Assembly: GCA_020636405.1 (NCBI GenBank)
Contig: JACJXW010000004.1
Coordinates: 186,001-250,000 of the forward strand
Length of the DNA: 64,000 nucleotides
From: Lewinellaceae bacterium
GTDB taxonomy: Bacteria > Bacteroidota > Bacteroidia > Chitinophagales > Saprospiraceae
Direction: 5' to 3'
The position numbers were made by a program, and so were the translations under genes. Below, one piece after another: positions 53,607 through 62,016 of the stretch (position 1 is the stretch's first letter; each line of letters opens with the position of its first letter). The notes below the pieces were generated by a model. The model was given only the letters and a program-made list of their open reading frames with translations. It was not told the origin of the DNA and ran no database searches.

Positions 53607-54561
53607 GCCAATCTTCTTCTTCCCCAACCGTCCGGATCAGGAAGAACCCGTCGTCACCTTGTTGTTGGTAAAGCGGCATGAGTATACGCCCATCGGCCTG
53701 GGCGTAGATCGCCCCGTGGCGGTCGTGGGCCAGCAGCTCCCCTTTTCTGACTTTCTGGAAGTTTTCGTAATTCGGCATCATGTGGAAATCGTCGCCGGGC
53801 TGGATCTCATGGCACATGATGAGTTCCAGCACTTTGGGCAGGTCTTTGGAGTACTCGATCAACAGGCTGTCGTGGCGGTTTTCGACGTGCTCGGCGCGCA
53901 CACACCCGATCGTGCGCATACAGTTGATGATGGCGGCGATAGCCCGGTTGACGGATAAGGGCTCGTCGTGTTGGCCCGATTCGAAACAGACTCCGACTGT
54001 CGGACGGTTAAAATTATCGCTGTTGAAATAGTGCAGGGTGGTGCCGCGGATGCCTTCCAGCATGCCTTTGACTACGGGAGCATGCAATTCGACGGCGATT
54101 TCCACACTCTCCGGGTCGTCGGTAGCGATGGAAAAGATCCCCCCGTAGGCGGTGGTGGTGTGCAGGTCGAGCAAGACGATCTTATCCGGTTGGTAAGTTT
54201 CGACATTATGCTCGATGATGGTGATCATTTCTTTCAGTTCGAGGTCTTCGGCCTGCAACGCGCTATGGGGAGCAGCCTTTACCCGGGCGATGTTCTCCGT
54301 GGTCCACATGCGGTTGAGGTCTTTTTCCAGGTAGCGCATCTTCCTCCTGGAAGCCCGCACATTTCCGCGCAGGCCGATCAGGCGCCCTCTGAAGGAGAAG
54401 GAAGGGTTGGTCTCGGGCTCTAATTCCAACAATTTGAAGAGTATGTCCAACGCTTGTACTCCGGCAGGTTCGTTGCCGTGCATGCCTCCCAGGCAGATCA
54501 GGAGCGGCCCCTTCTCCGATCCTTCGTATTGGCCGATTATCCGTTCTGTCTCTGTGTCCAT
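53536..54561 (-). CDS. Succinylglutamate desuccinylase/aspartoacylase family zinc deacylase
   Basis: 341 residues. The ATG at 54561 (MDTETERIIGQYEG) fits the family N-terminus. Zinc ligands are visible as His and Glu in CLGGMHGNEPAG and His in VLLDLHTTTAYGG. GLRGNVRASRRKMRYLEKDLNR carries the conserved substrate-site Asn and Arg residues (quoted here in parts: GLRGNVRASRR, YLEKDLNRMW). It removes an acyl group from an amino acid or a related small amide. The Pro/Ser-rich C-terminal tail of about 24 residues is encoded over the end of the ABC exporter gene. Confidence 0.87.
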   Translation of the reverse strand: MDTETERIIGQYEGSEKGPLLICLGGMHGNEPAGVQALDILFKLLELEPETNPSFSFRGRLIGLRGNVRASRRKMRYLEKDLNRMWTTENIARVKAAPHSALQAEDLELKEMITIIEHNVETYQPDKIVLLDLHTTTAYGGIFSIATDDPESVEIAVELHAPVVKGMLEGIRGTTLHYFNSDNFNRPTVGVCFESGQHDEPLSVNRAIAAIINCMRTIGCVRAEHVENRHDSLLIEYSKDLPKVLELIMCHEIQPGDDFHMMPNYENFQKVRKGELLAHDRHGAIYAQADGRILMPLYQQQGDDGFFLIRTVGEEEDWPTLPPPSEGTASHTSGDNGHPPV

Positions 54562-54800
54562 GGCTTTAGCCGCTTTACGGCTAAAATTACTAATAATCAT
54601 GAAAATTTATTTTTCCCGGCTTCTCCAGTCGTTCCAGTCAATAAAAATAACAACCGCAATATGTAAAAGTATACGGGAAAAACAGTTGATTGTTGTCAAT
54701 GTATAATACATCCTTATTACGTTATCTTGCGAGGTGGACGCTGGCGGCGTCTATTAAAGCGAATGCAACCTGCATTACATAGTTAACCAGGCAGAAAAAT

Positions 54801-54808
54801 TACCTTTG
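54801..54808 (+). promoter_or_regulatory. Candidate -7 box TACCTTTG before subtilase
   Basis: TACCTTTG matches the Bacteroidota TAnnTTTG -7 consensus and sits 20 bp before the subtilase start codon. The sequence around -33 lacks a clear TTG. Confidence 0.5.
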
Positions 54809-54827
54809 CCGCCAAATGTTTTGGATC

Positions 54828-56594
54828 ATGAAAAAAACGCTCTTAGTTACCCTCGTTTTGTTTTCTCTGTCCTCCTGGCAACAACCGAATGGAGGTGAAT
54901 GGAAAGAAAAAGTAGATGCCTCGCTCCTCGAAAAAGTATCGACCGGAGGAGAGGCTGAATTCCTGATCCTGCTGCGGCAACAGGCGGATGTCAGTGGCAG
55001 CCGGCAGCTCCGCCTCAAGGAGGAAAAAGGACAATTCGTATTTGAAAAGCTCCGGGCGGCCGCCAAGGAGTCCCAGGGCACGGTGATCACTGTGCTGGAG
55101 GAAGCCAAAGCCAACTATCGGCCTTTTTATATTGTCAATGCCATTCTCGCCAAAGGAAGCCTGGCGCTCATCCGTGAGGTGGCGCAACTGGAGGCGGTCG
55201 TCCAGGTGCAGGACAACCCAATCATACGCATGCAGGAGCCCATCGAAGAAGAAACAGAAGCGGCGCCCGTTTCTTTCCGCAACGATCTGGTCGAATGGGG
55301 AGTGGGCAACATCAATGCTGACGATGTGTGGGCCATGGGCTACACCGGCCAGGGCGTCGTCATCGGCGGGCAGGATACCGGTTACGACTGGGATCACCCG
55401 GCCATTCGGGATACTTACCGCGGTTGGGACGGCAGCGAAGCAGACCACAATTACAATTGGCACGACGCCATCCACGAGCTCATCGGCGACCCCAATGATA
55501 CCAACCCCTGCGGGTTGGACAATACCGAACCCTGCGACGACCACAGCCACGGCACCCATACCATGGGCACCATGGCGGGGTCGCAAAGCGATGATGGCAA
55601 AAGCATCGGAGTAGCTCCTGGCGCCCGCTGGATCGCCTGTAGAAATATGGAAAGGGGGGACGGAACGCCGGCGACCTACATCGAGTGTTTCGAATGGTTC
55701 CTGGCGCCCTACGGCCTGAACGGAGAGAATCCCGACGTGCGATACGCCCCTCACGTCATCAATAACTCCTGGAGCTGTCCGACTGGGGAAGGGTGTAACC
55801 CCTCCAACTTCGCCACTATGGAGATGGTAGTCGACAACCTCAAGGCGGCCGGGATCGTCGTCGTGGTTTCGGCAGGCAACGATGGTAGTGCCTGCTCCAC
55901 GGTCAATACTCCTGCGGCCATGTATGAAAACAGCTTCTCTGTCGGAGCGACGCAGCCCAATGACTCCATCGCCAACTTCAGCAGCCGCGGGCCGGTAATG
56001 GTGGACGGCAGCGGGCGCCTGAAGCCCAATGTTTCTGCTCCGGGTGTAGGCGTGCGCTCTTCAGTGCTCAATGGCGGATTTGCGACTTATTCCGGCACCA
56101 GCATGGCCGGCCCTCACGTTGCCGGCCTGGTGGCCCTGCTGATCTCCGCCAAACCGGAACTTGCCGGGCAGGTGGAGATGATCGAAACCATCATTGAACA
56201 AACAGCCGTACATTTAACCAGCGAACAGAGCTGCGGGCCGTTTTCCGGCCTGCAAGTCCCCAACGCCGTCTACGGCTACGGCCGGGTAGATGCCCTGGCG
56301 GCAGTGCTGGAAGCGCTGGAAGTGACGGGTGCTGATGAACGAGTAGAAGCACAGCGGCTTCATGTTTTTCCCAACCCGACAACCGGCCAGGCCTATTTCC
56401 AGATGGAAGGGCTGGAAGGAGATGCCCAGGTGCAGGCCTTTACCCTTTCCGGGCAACTGGTTTATTCCGGGCGCTGGAGCATCGCCAACGGCAGTATTCT
56501 GCAGGCCGACCTCTCCGCTCTCCCTTCGGGCATCTACTGGTACCGTGTCGTAACGGACGGAAAGCAATTCAAAGGCAAACTGGTGAAGCAGTGA
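54828..56594 (+). CDS. Secreted S8 subtilisin-like protease with T9SS sorting domain
   Basis: 588 residues. The ATG at 54828 (MKKTLLVTLVLFSLSSW) starts a signal peptide. An inhibitor I9-like propeptide runs to about residue 140. The catalytic triad is visible: Asp in VVIGGQDTGYDWDHPAI, His in HSHGTHTMGTMAG, and Ser in YSGTSMAGPHVAGLVALL. The oxyanion Asn lies in VVVSAGNDGSAC. The C-terminus is a type A T9SS domain (HVFPNPTTGQAYFQMEGLEG, ALPSGIYWYRVV). It should be exported through the Bacteroidota type IX system and act outside the cell. Confidence 0.95.
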   Translation: MKKTLLVTLVLFSLSSWQQPNGGEWKEKVDASLLEKVSTGGEAEFLILLRQQADVSGSRQLRLKEEKGQFVFEKLRAAAKESQGTVITVLEEAKANYRPFYIVNAILAKGSLALIREVAQLEAVVQVQDNPIIRMQEPIEEETEAAPVSFRNDLVEWGVGNINADDVWAMGYTGQGVVIGGQDTGYDWDHPAIRDTYRGWDGSEADHNYNWHDAIHELIGDPNDTNPCGLDNTEPCDDHSHGTHTMGTMAGSQSDDGKSIGVAPGARWIACRNMERGDGTPATYIECFEWFLAPYGLNGENPDVRYAPHVINNSWSCPTGEGCNPSNFATMEMVVDNLKAAGIVVVVSAGNDGSACSTVNTPAAMYENSFSVGATQPNDSIANFSSRGPVMVDGSGRLKPNVSAPGVGVRSSVLNGGFATYSGTSMAGPHVAGLVALLISAKPELAGQVEMIETIIEQTAVHLTSEQSCGPFSGLQVPNAVYGYGRVDALAAVLEALEVTGADERVEAQRLHVFPNPTTGQAYFQMEGLEGDAQVQAFTLSGQLVYSGRWSIANGSILQADLSALPSGIYWYRVVTDGKQFKGKLVKQ

Positions 56595-56641
56595 TGCCGC
56601 TTCCTTGAAGAGGATGTGTTATATTTGGTAAGAACCAAGCT

Positions 56642-56665
56642 ATTTTGAGCGGAAATTCGCTCAAA
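56642..56665 (+). terminator. Stem-loop after the subtilase gene
   Basis: A perfect 9 bp stem (TTTTGAGCG / CGCTCAAAA) with a 6-base loop, 47 bp past the subtilase stop. The A/T ends on both sides would allow termination in either direction. Confidence 0.5.
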
Positions 56666-56715
56666 ACAGGCATGGTGCAGAAGGGTGTAATTCCACATTT
56701 CTACGCCATGCCTGT
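56665..56715. other. Long imperfect hairpin between subtilase and exporter operon
   Basis: ACAGGCATGG pairs with CCATGCCTGT over 10 bp, and the interior continues to pair imperfectly (GCAGAA/TTCTAC-type, GTGT/CACA-type). The whole 51 bp can thus fold back on itself. It lies 51 bp before the ABC ATPase start codon. It may be a REP-like element, an attenuator or the terminator of the subtilase transcript. Confidence 0.5.
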
Positions 56716-56766
56716 TCCTTTCCCGAGCACCCAGCCTTTTTCATCAAACAGTAAACCCCTACTGCT

Positions 56767-57462
56767 ATGCCTGAAGTACTGGCCCGGCTGGAGCAAGCCA
56801 AAAAAGTGTACCGGACCGGGGATACGACGATCACCGCTCTGGATTCCACCACTATGGAGATCCGCAGTGAGGAACTTGTGTTGGTAGAAGGCCCTTCCGG
56901 CTCAGGCAAGACCACCTTGATCTCCCTCATCGGCTGCGTGATCTATCCCACCGAAGGCAAGGTCTTCGTACGTGATGTGCATACCAGTGGGCTCAATGAC
57001 CGGCAACTGTCAAAGCTGCGCCTGAATAACATCGGCTTCGTCTTTCAGAATTTCAACCTCATCGCTCCCTTTTCAGCTCTCGATAATGTTGCTTTCCCCC
57101 TCCGCCTGATGGGGAAAAGCGGCAGGGAGGCCCGCAGGGAGGCCATGGCACAACTCGAAAAGCTGGGGCTGGCCGACCGCCGGAAGAACCGCCCGCGGGA
57201 ACTTTCCGGCGGGCAGAAGCAGCGCGTGGCCATCGCCCGCGCTCTGGTCACCAACCCGCGTATCCTGCTTTGCGATGAACCCACTGCCTCGCTCGACCAC
57301 GCATCGCTGGAAAAGATCATGAGCGAGCTGCGAAACCTCAGCCGGGAAGGCAAGGCCGTGGTGGTGGTCACCCACGACCCCCGCCTGGAAGCATATGCCG
57401 ACCGGATCGTCAGTGTGGAGGACGGCCGCATTGTCAATGAAAAGTACAACCGGGAATCGTGA
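56767..57462 (+). CDS. ABC transporter ATPase, LolD/MacB/DevA type
   Basis: 231 residues. Walker A is VEGPSGSGKTTLISLIG, the Q-loop is FVFQNFNLIAPF, the signature is ELSGGQKQRVAIARAL, Walker B is ILLCDEPTASLD and the H-loop is VVVTHDPRLEAYADRI. It powers the FtsX-type permease encoded two genes downstream. It is first in a four-gene operon: ATPase, adaptor, permease, TolC, spaced 24, 3 and 15 bp. The signature and layout match the DevBCA / MacB class, not drug-importing systems. Confidence 0.95.
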   Translation: MPEVLARLEQAKKVYRTGDTTITALDSTTMEIRSEELVLVEGPSGSGKTTLISLIGCVIYPTEGKVFVRDVHTSGLNDRQLSKLRLNNIGFVFQNFNLIAPFSALDNVAFPLRLMGKSGREARREAMAQLEKLGLADRRKNRPRELSGGQKQRVAIARALVTNPRILLCDEPTASLDHASLEKIMSELRNLSREGKAVVVVTHDPRLEAYADRIVSVEDGRIVNEKYNRES

Positions 57463-57486
57463 ATCGTTAACGTAAAACCAAACTTT

Positions 57487-58470
57487 ATGAAGGCCGGCCA
57501 AACCTTTGTTTTCTCCTTCCTGCTGTTCTCTTCCCTGTTCCTCATTGCCTGCGGCAAAAAAGAGGAGCAGGCTTCCGCGCAGGCCGATGCCGCTGCCGAA
57601 CGGAGGGCTGCCATCCGCCGCATACAAAACCCCGCGGAGGTGGCCGCTTTGGGCAAGGTCATCCCCGCAGAGGAGTTACTGGAGCTCTCCTTCGAGACCA
57701 GCGGCAGGGTGCAGCGCATTTATTTCAAAGAGGGACAAAAGGCTCAGTCCGGTGACCCCCTCATCATGCTGGATGCCGCCCTGGAAGACAACCAGCTGAA
57801 AACCCTCGACGCCCAGCTGGAGCGCAACCGGCTGGAACAGGAGGACGCCCGCTCCCAGTTCCAATACCACGAAGAAGTGCTCGAACAACAGCGGCAAACC
57901 TACCAGCGCCTGAAGCGCTCGGTAGAGGCCAATGCCCTGCCCGCCAGTGAACTGGACCAGGTAGAGCTGGATATCAAAGACAGCCGCAATCAGGCCGCCA
58001 ATGCCGAACGCCTGATGCAACGCCTGGAAGTGCAGGCACGGGAGTTGCGCCTGCAGCAGGAGGAAATTCGCCTGCGCCGGCAGCAAAAAGAACTGAAAGC
58101 GCCCAGTGAGGGGACGGTCATCCGATGGGAAGTGCGGGAAAGCGCAACCGTGAACGCCTATCAGGCCGTTGGTGAATTTGCCCCCGCAGGGCCGTTACTT
58201 CTAGAAGCCGAGGTGGATGAATACTTCGCTACCAATGTGAGGGCCGGGCAGAGCGCCATCATCCGGCGCGAAGGCTATACCGATACCCTGGCCCGCGGAC
58301 AGGTTATCTTCACCTCGGATAAACTGAGCGAAAAATCCATCCTTTCGGAAGACAACAGCCAGTTTGAAGACCTTCAGGTGCGCCGCATTAAGATCCGCCT
58401 GGAAGATGGCAACCCGTTGCTGTTGGGTATGAAGGTGGAAGCCCTGATCCAAACCGCAGAAAAACGTTGA
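57487..58470 (+). CDS. HlyD/DevB-type periplasmic adaptor lipoprotein
   Basis: 327 residues. The lipoprotein signal is FVFSFLLFSSLFLIAC, with Cys22. The membrane-fusion layout is a short biotinyl-lipoyl half (AALGKVIPAEELLELSFETS, VQRIYFKEGQKAQSGDPLIM), a long coiled coil of about 120 residues (residues about 100-200) and the second lipoyl half plus a beta-barrel (KAPSEGTVIRWEV, LLEAEVDEYFATNVRAGQ). It bridges the inner-membrane permease and the TolC-type outer membrane duct of the same operon. Confidence 0.93.
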   Translation: MKAGQTFVFSFLLFSSLFLIACGKKEEQASAQADAAAERRAAIRRIQNPAEVAALGKVIPAEELLELSFETSGRVQRIYFKEGQKAQSGDPLIMLDAALEDNQLKTLDAQLERNRLEQEDARSQFQYHEEVLEQQRQTYQRLKRSVEANALPASELDQVELDIKDSRNQAANAERLMQRLEVQARELRLQQEEIRLRRQQKELKAPSEGTVIRWEVRESATVNAYQAVGEFAPAGPLLLEAEVDEYFATNVRAGQSAIIRREGYTDTLARGQVIFTSDKLSEKSILSEDNSQFEDLQVRRIKIRLEDGNPLLLGMKVEALIQTAEKR

Positions 58471-58473
58471 CTT

Positions 58474-59592
58474 ATGTTCCGGCAGGCACTCCAGTTCATC
58501 AATTACGATAAACCCAAGGCCTTTGGGGCTACCCTCGGCGTGTTGGTGGCCATCTTTCTCATCGGCCAGCAGGCAGGTATCTTCATTTTCCTGACCGGGC
58601 TGATGACCACTCTGGTCGATAATTCCAAGGCCGACATATGGGTGGCCAATGAAAAAGCCCGCGATGCCAACCGCCTGGGCACTATAGACATGCGCTATGC
58701 CCAGCAACTGAAATCGGTGCCGGGAGTGGATGCCGTTTCCCCCCTGGTACTGGCCGGCGCCAACGCCAAGCTCCGGAACGGCGAGCAGCTTCCTGTACAG
58801 CTGATCGGAGTAGAGGCTCCGGAGTTCCTCCTGGAGCCTTGGCGGGTAGTGCAGGGCAATAAATTCGCCCTGCTGGACAATGGCGGCGTATCCGTCGACA
58901 TCTTTGACCTCAACAACGTAGACAGCCTGGTGCTCGGTGAGCCTTTGGAGATCAATGGGCGGCGGTCGTATATCAAAACCATTACCCGCGGTGCGCGGGG
59001 CTTTGGAGGTACCCTGATGACAACGACCGTCAGCCGGGCCAGGGCGTTGGGGAAGGTGTCGCCCAACAAGGCCAGCGCCATCTTACTGACGGTAAAGGAT
59101 GGCTTCTCAGCCGACAGTGTAGCAGCGGCCATCAACCGAAGCTTTTTCGGCATCCGCGCCTGGGAGCGCGAGGCTTTCTCCCAACAGACCAGGGAAGAGA
59201 ACCTCAGTAACAGCGGAATCGGAACGTCGACTTTTACACTGATCATCTTTGCCATCATTTCCGGCATGGTTATCATCGGGCTGACCTTGTACTCGGCGGC
59301 CATCGAACGCCTTAACGACTACGCTACCATGAAGGCCATCGGCGCTTCCAACGGCTACGTCACCCGCATCATTCTGACCCAGGCATTGCTGATCGCAACA
59401 GTGGGCTTTTCCCTTGCCGCAGTTCTGCTGGCCGGTTTCCAGCAGGGTATCGCCAATGCCGGCGTGATATTTGACTACGGCTGGAAGCTCTGGGTGGGCC
59501 TACTGCTGGCCACCTTGCTCCTTTCTCTGGGCGGCGCCCTGCTGGCCATCTTTCGCATTCGAAAAGTAGAACCGGCCTCTGTTTTCCGTTGA
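58474..59592 (+). CDS. FtsX-like ABC permease, DevC/MacB type
   Basis: 372 residues. One N-terminal helix (FGATLGVLVAIFLIGQQAG) is followed by a large periplasmic MacB-PCD-like domain (residues about 45-245) and three C-terminal helices (TFTLIIFAIISGMVIIGLTL, LTQALLIATVGFSLAAVLL, LWVGLLLATLLLSLGGALLA). It ends RKVEPASVFR, typical for the family. It converts ATP hydrolysis into pulling of a substrate from the periplasm or inner membrane. DevC-type systems in cyanobacteria export glycolipids; the substrate here is unknown. Confidence 0.93.
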   Translation: MFRQALQFINYDKPKAFGATLGVLVAIFLIGQQAGIFIFLTGLMTTLVDNSKADIWVANEKARDANRLGTIDMRYAQQLKSVPGVDAVSPLVLAGANAKLRNGEQLPVQLIGVEAPEFLLEPWRVVQGNKFALLDNGGVSVDIFDLNNVDSLVLGEPLEINGRRSYIKTITRGARGFGGTLMTTTVSRARALGKVSPNKASAILLTVKDGFSADSVAAAINRSFFGIRAWEREAFSQQTREENLSNSGIGTSTFTLIIFAIISGMVIIGLTLYSAAIERLNDYATMKAIGASNGYVTRIILTQALLIATVGFSLAAVLLAGFQQGIANAGVIFDYGWKLWVGLLLATLLLSLGGALLAIFRIRKVEPASVFR

Positions 59593-59607
59593 TCAAAAAT
59601 TATCGCG

Positions 59608-60906
59608 ATGAAGATCATCCTGAATACCCTGTCTTTTCTTTTCTTGTCGGCCACGCTATTGGGGCAACCTGCTTTCACCATAGAGGAAGCAGTGGCCTAC
59701 GCCCGGGAGCACCATGCCGGACTGAGCAACAGCCGCCTGGAACAACAGATATCGGCAGTGGAAGAAGAGCGGCTGGAAAGCAGCTGGCTGCCTCGGGTGG
59801 CTGCCTCGGCTGATGTCCGTTACAATCCGATCCTGCAGACTACCCTGCTACCGGCGGAGTTGTCCGGCGGCCCGGGTGGAGAACTCGTCGAGGTGCAGTT
59901 CGGCACTTCTTTTTCCAGCGCCCTGGGGCTGACGGTGCGGCAGAAAGTGTACGACCCCGTTTTCCAGGTGGAACGAGAATTGAAAGCGCTCGGTGGGAAA
60001 AGGGCAGCGCTGGATGAGGACTTTGAGAACAAACGGGTAGGCCTTCGGGTGAGGGCAGCCTACTTTCAGGCCTTGCTCAACCAGGAAATTTTTCAGAACA
60101 GCCAAAGCCTGCTGGCCAGCCTGGAGCAACTCCGGCAAGATGTACAAGTCCGGGTAGATAATGCGCTGGAAAGCCCCAACCTGCTTAATACCCTGAACCA
60201 GCAATACCGGCAACAACAGAGTAAGATTTATGTGGACAGCCTCAACTGGCAGGCCAGCCTGGCGGGCCTGAAACTGGAAATGCACTTTCCTGCGATGGAA
60301 GAATTCCACCTTGCCGATAGCCTTAGCCTGACAATGGAAGACACGCTAAGCCTGAATACGGCAGACAATTACGATTTGCAGGCCTACGGCTTTCAACTGG
60401 AGGAGTCGCGTAAAATACTGGATCGTTTCGGCCGCTCAAAGCTTCCTACTGTTGATGCCGAAGGTTACCTCGGCGCTCAGTTCTTTTCTCAATCCCCCGA
60501 TCTCTACAATCTCAAACGGTGGTATGGCCTGAGCTATCTCGGCCTGACGGCCAGCCTGCCGCTTTACGATGGGCGGGACCGGCGTTATGGCGTACAGATA
60601 GAAAACCTGAAGATGGAACAGGTGCGCAACCAGATGCAGGCTTACCGCGTCGAACAGGATAACGAGGCCTTGCGTGCTTCCATACAGCTGGAAAGTGCCC
60701 GGGCGCAGGCCCGGCTCGCTCAACAGGCTATCGAAACGGCTGAAAAAAACCTGGAACTGGAGCGCTTCAATTACCAAAATGAGGTTACCGGTTTCCAGCC
60801 TGTCTTCGACGCCCTGCAGGCTCTGGCCAACAGCCGGGAGCAACGGATCAGCGCCCGCGCGGCCTATGTACAGGCTTTGCTGGAGGCCCTCCTGCTCGAT
60901 TTGTAG
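59608..60906 (+). CDS. TolC family outer membrane efflux protein
   Basis: 432 residues. It has a signal peptide (MKIILNTLSFLFLSATLLG), then two repeated halves of long helices with short beta segments, as in the OEP fold (FTIEEAVAYAREHHAGLSNS at the start of the mature part; SYLGLTASLPLYDGRDRRYG at the start of the second barrel strand pair). It supplies the outer membrane duct of the exporter operon. It is the last gene, ending 58 bp before the next. Confidence 0.93.
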   Translation: MKIILNTLSFLFLSATLLGQPAFTIEEAVAYAREHHAGLSNSRLEQQISAVEEERLESSWLPRVAASADVRYNPILQTTLLPAELSGGPGGELVEVQFGTSFSSALGLTVRQKVYDPVFQVERELKALGGKRAALDEDFENKRVGLRVRAAYFQALLNQEIFQNSQSLLASLEQLRQDVQVRVDNALESPNLLNTLNQQYRQQQSKIYVDSLNWQASLAGLKLEMHFPAMEEFHLADSLSLTMEDTLSLNTADNYDLQAYGFQLEESRKILDRFGRSKLPTVDAEGYLGAQFFSQSPDLYNLKRWYGLSYLGLTASLPLYDGRDRRYGVQIENLKMEQVRNQMQAYRVEQDNEALRASIQLESARAQARLAQQAIETAEKNLELERFNYQNEVTGFQPVFDALQALANSREQRISARAAYVQALLEALLLDL

Positions 60907-60964
60907 CTGCTTGACAAAATCTGTACCTTCGCCGGTACTGCTCTAACCAAACTGCCAGATCGTT

Positions 60965-61981
60965 ATGTTGAAGATCGACATGCACACCCACATTATTCCC
61001 GAAGAGCTGCCCCGTTTTGCGGATAAGTTCGGTTACGGGGATTTCATTTACCTCGAACACCACATGCCCGGCCGTGCCCGAATGATGAAGGGCAAGGAAT
61101 TTTTCCGTGAAATAGCCTCCAATTGCTGGGACCCGGCAGAGCGCATCGAAGAATACGCCCAGTACCATACCCAGGTACAGGTCGTCTGCACCATTCCGGT
61201 GATGTTTTCCTACTGGGCCAAGCCGCAGGACTGCCTCGAACTGGCCCGCTTTCTCAACGATGATATCGCCCAAACAGTGGCCAAACACCCGAAGCAATAC
61301 ATTGGGCTGGGCACCGTACCCATGCAGGATACGGATCTGGCCATCCGGGAGTTGCAGCGCTGCCGCGAGATCGGGTTGGTGGGCATACAGATTGGCTCCA
61401 ACATCAACGACAGGAACCTGAATGAGCCGGAATTCTTTCCCATCTTTCAGGCTTGTGAAGAACTGGGCATGGCGCTGTTCGTTCATCCCTGGGAGATGAT
61501 GGGGTTCGATTCGATGCGCAAGTACTGGCTGCCCTGGCTGGTGGGCATGCCGGCGGAGACCTCCCGGGCCATCTGTTCCATGATCTTTGGCGGGGTCTTT
61601 GAACGCCTGCCCGGGCTGCGGGCCTGCTTCGCTCATGCCGGCGGCTCCTTCCTGCCCACTATTGGCCGGGTGCAGCACGGCTTCGACTGCCGCCCCGACC
61701 TGGTTGCCGTTGATAACGGAGTGCCTCCCCGGGATTATCTGGGCAAATTCTGGGTCGATTGTATTACCCATGACCCTCGCATGCTGCATTACGTGCTGGA
61801 AACGGCGGGAGAACATCGCGTCTGCCTGGGCTCTGACTACCCCTTCCCGCTCGGCGACCTGGAGATCGGCGCCTTCATCGAGGAGATGGGCCTGCCGCAG
61901 CAGACTGTCGAGAATATCTTTGCTCACAATACCCTGGAATGGCTTGGCCTCGAACGCGCTGCTTTTGAACCCAAGCCCTGA
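60965..61981 (+). CDS. Aminocarboxymuconate-semialdehyde decarboxylase family amidohydrolase
   Basis: 338 residues, the usual ACMSD length. The metal site is DMHTHI (His7, His9), a mid-chain His in ALFVHPWEMMGFD, a further His in CFAHAGGSFLPTIGRV and the Asp in LGSDYPFPLGDLE. The family decarboxylates 2-amino-3-carboxymuconate 6-semialdehyde in the kynurenine route of tryptophan breakdown. No other kynurenine gene is near, so that exact substrate is likely but not proven. It follows the TolC gene and precedes a tricorn-like protease on the same strand. Confidence 0.9.
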   Translation: MLKIDMHTHIIPEELPRFADKFGYGDFIYLEHHMPGRARMMKGKEFFREIASNCWDPAERIEEYAQYHTQVQVVCTIPVMFSYWAKPQDCLELARFLNDDIAQTVAKHPKQYIGLGTVPMQDTDLAIRELQRCREIGLVGIQIGSNINDRNLNEPEFFPIFQACEELGMALFVHPWEMMGFDSMRKYWLPWLVGMPAETSRAICSMIFGGVFERLPGLRACFAHAGGSFLPTIGRVQHGFDCRPDLVAVDNGVPPRDYLGKFWVDCITHDPRMLHYVLETAGEHRVCLGSDYPFPLGDLEIGAFIEEMGLPQQTVENIFAHNTLEWLGLERAAFEPKP

Positions 61982-62016
61982 TCCTCGGCCCGTAAACCAT
62001 AAAATATACCAAACAC

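Noticed and set aside
54562..54827. Possible tRNA or small RNA in the spacer before the subtilase
   Set aside because: No cloverleaf or CCA end is recognisable; only a promoter-like box is supported.
60848..61927. 359-codon open frame antisense to the ACMSD-type gene
   Set aside because: Shadow frame opposite a gene with intact metal-binding motifs.
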